A stretch of DNA of 64,000 bases from Lactococcus formosensis (lineage in GTDB: Bacteria > Bacillota > Bacilli > Lactobacillales > Streptococcaceae): NCBI RefSeq assembly GCF_018403745.1, contig NZ_BOVP01000002.1:1-64000 (forward strand), read 5' to 3'. The notes beneath the pieces were generated by a model. That model searched no databases, was not told the DNA's origin, and saw only the letters and a list, made by a program, of their open reading frames with translations. The position numbers and the translations under genes are program-made. Of the stretch, positions 63,977 to 64,000 are shown one piece after another (position 1 is the stretch's first letter; the number at the start of each line of letters is the position of its first letter).

Positions 63977-64000
63977 AAATTCTCCAGTTTTAATTCATGC

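Overview
The window reads as chromosome of a low-GC lactic acid bacterium, most likely genus Lactococcus. Supporting features are a ZitR-type zinc operon with its two-box promoter, PepX and PepV peptidases, an Opp peptide system with a CodY-like box, a Met T-box on a metQNI operon, gpmA, an alanine dehydrogenase and L-lactate dehydrogenase, a ComX-type com-box at radA, and a strong SD plus extended -10 style. Several gene orders, for example oppABCDF and a zit operon without zitS, make a species other than typical L. lactis plausible, but species cannot be fixed from sequence inspection alone.

Layout. 1-217 is the 5' part of a gene on the minus strand carrying a perfect 15-bp tandem repeat and cut by the window edge. 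0.5-7.1 kb: DEAD-box helicase with a structured leader, a damaged LtaS-like gene, prfC and a YuiD-like protein. 7.2-13 kb: oligopeptide transporter oppABCDF. 13.3-24.5 kb: cell-wall cluster murF, ddl, recR, pbp2B interrupted by a hydrolase/LysR/TDT transporter block, then gpmA and regulators. 24.6-29 kb: pepV plus methionine ABC transporter under a T-box. 29.2-34 kb: aquaglyceroporin, Crp/Fnr regulator, pepX. 34-39.2 kb: one 1714-residue LPXTG-type adhesin. 39.4-47.7 kb: oxidoreductase, gltX, GNAT, ald, PepSY protein, PIN-TRAM protein, radA. 47.8-59.4 kb: tRNA-Thr and a fragmented ribosomal-protein region. 59.5-64 kb: RmlD-like/ldh operon, Spx-like protein, a candidate small RNA, Na/Pi cotransporter.

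The ribosomal region is unusual. Instead of one spc/alpha superoperon it is split into promoter- and terminator-delimited units: rpsH-rplF-rplR-rpsE-rpmD, then a BMP-family lipoprotein gene, then rplO-secY, then adk, then zitRQP on the opposite strand, then infA-rpmJ-rpsM-rpsK-rpoA-rplQ. The usual upstream neighbours rpsN and rplE are not next to rpsH.

The most interesting non-coding signal is a repeat family at three loci (about 13.2, 15.1 and 31.2 kb). Each locus is a tandem pair of about 68-bp units containing a perfect palindrome, each sits directly behind the terminator of an upstream gene, and the two sequence variants differ by paired changes in both palindrome arms. Other points of interest are radA with an apparent ATA start, two genes that look leaderless, a tRNA-Thr 5' fragment beside the intact tRNA, and an orphan promoter/terminator pair at 62.1-62.3 kb.
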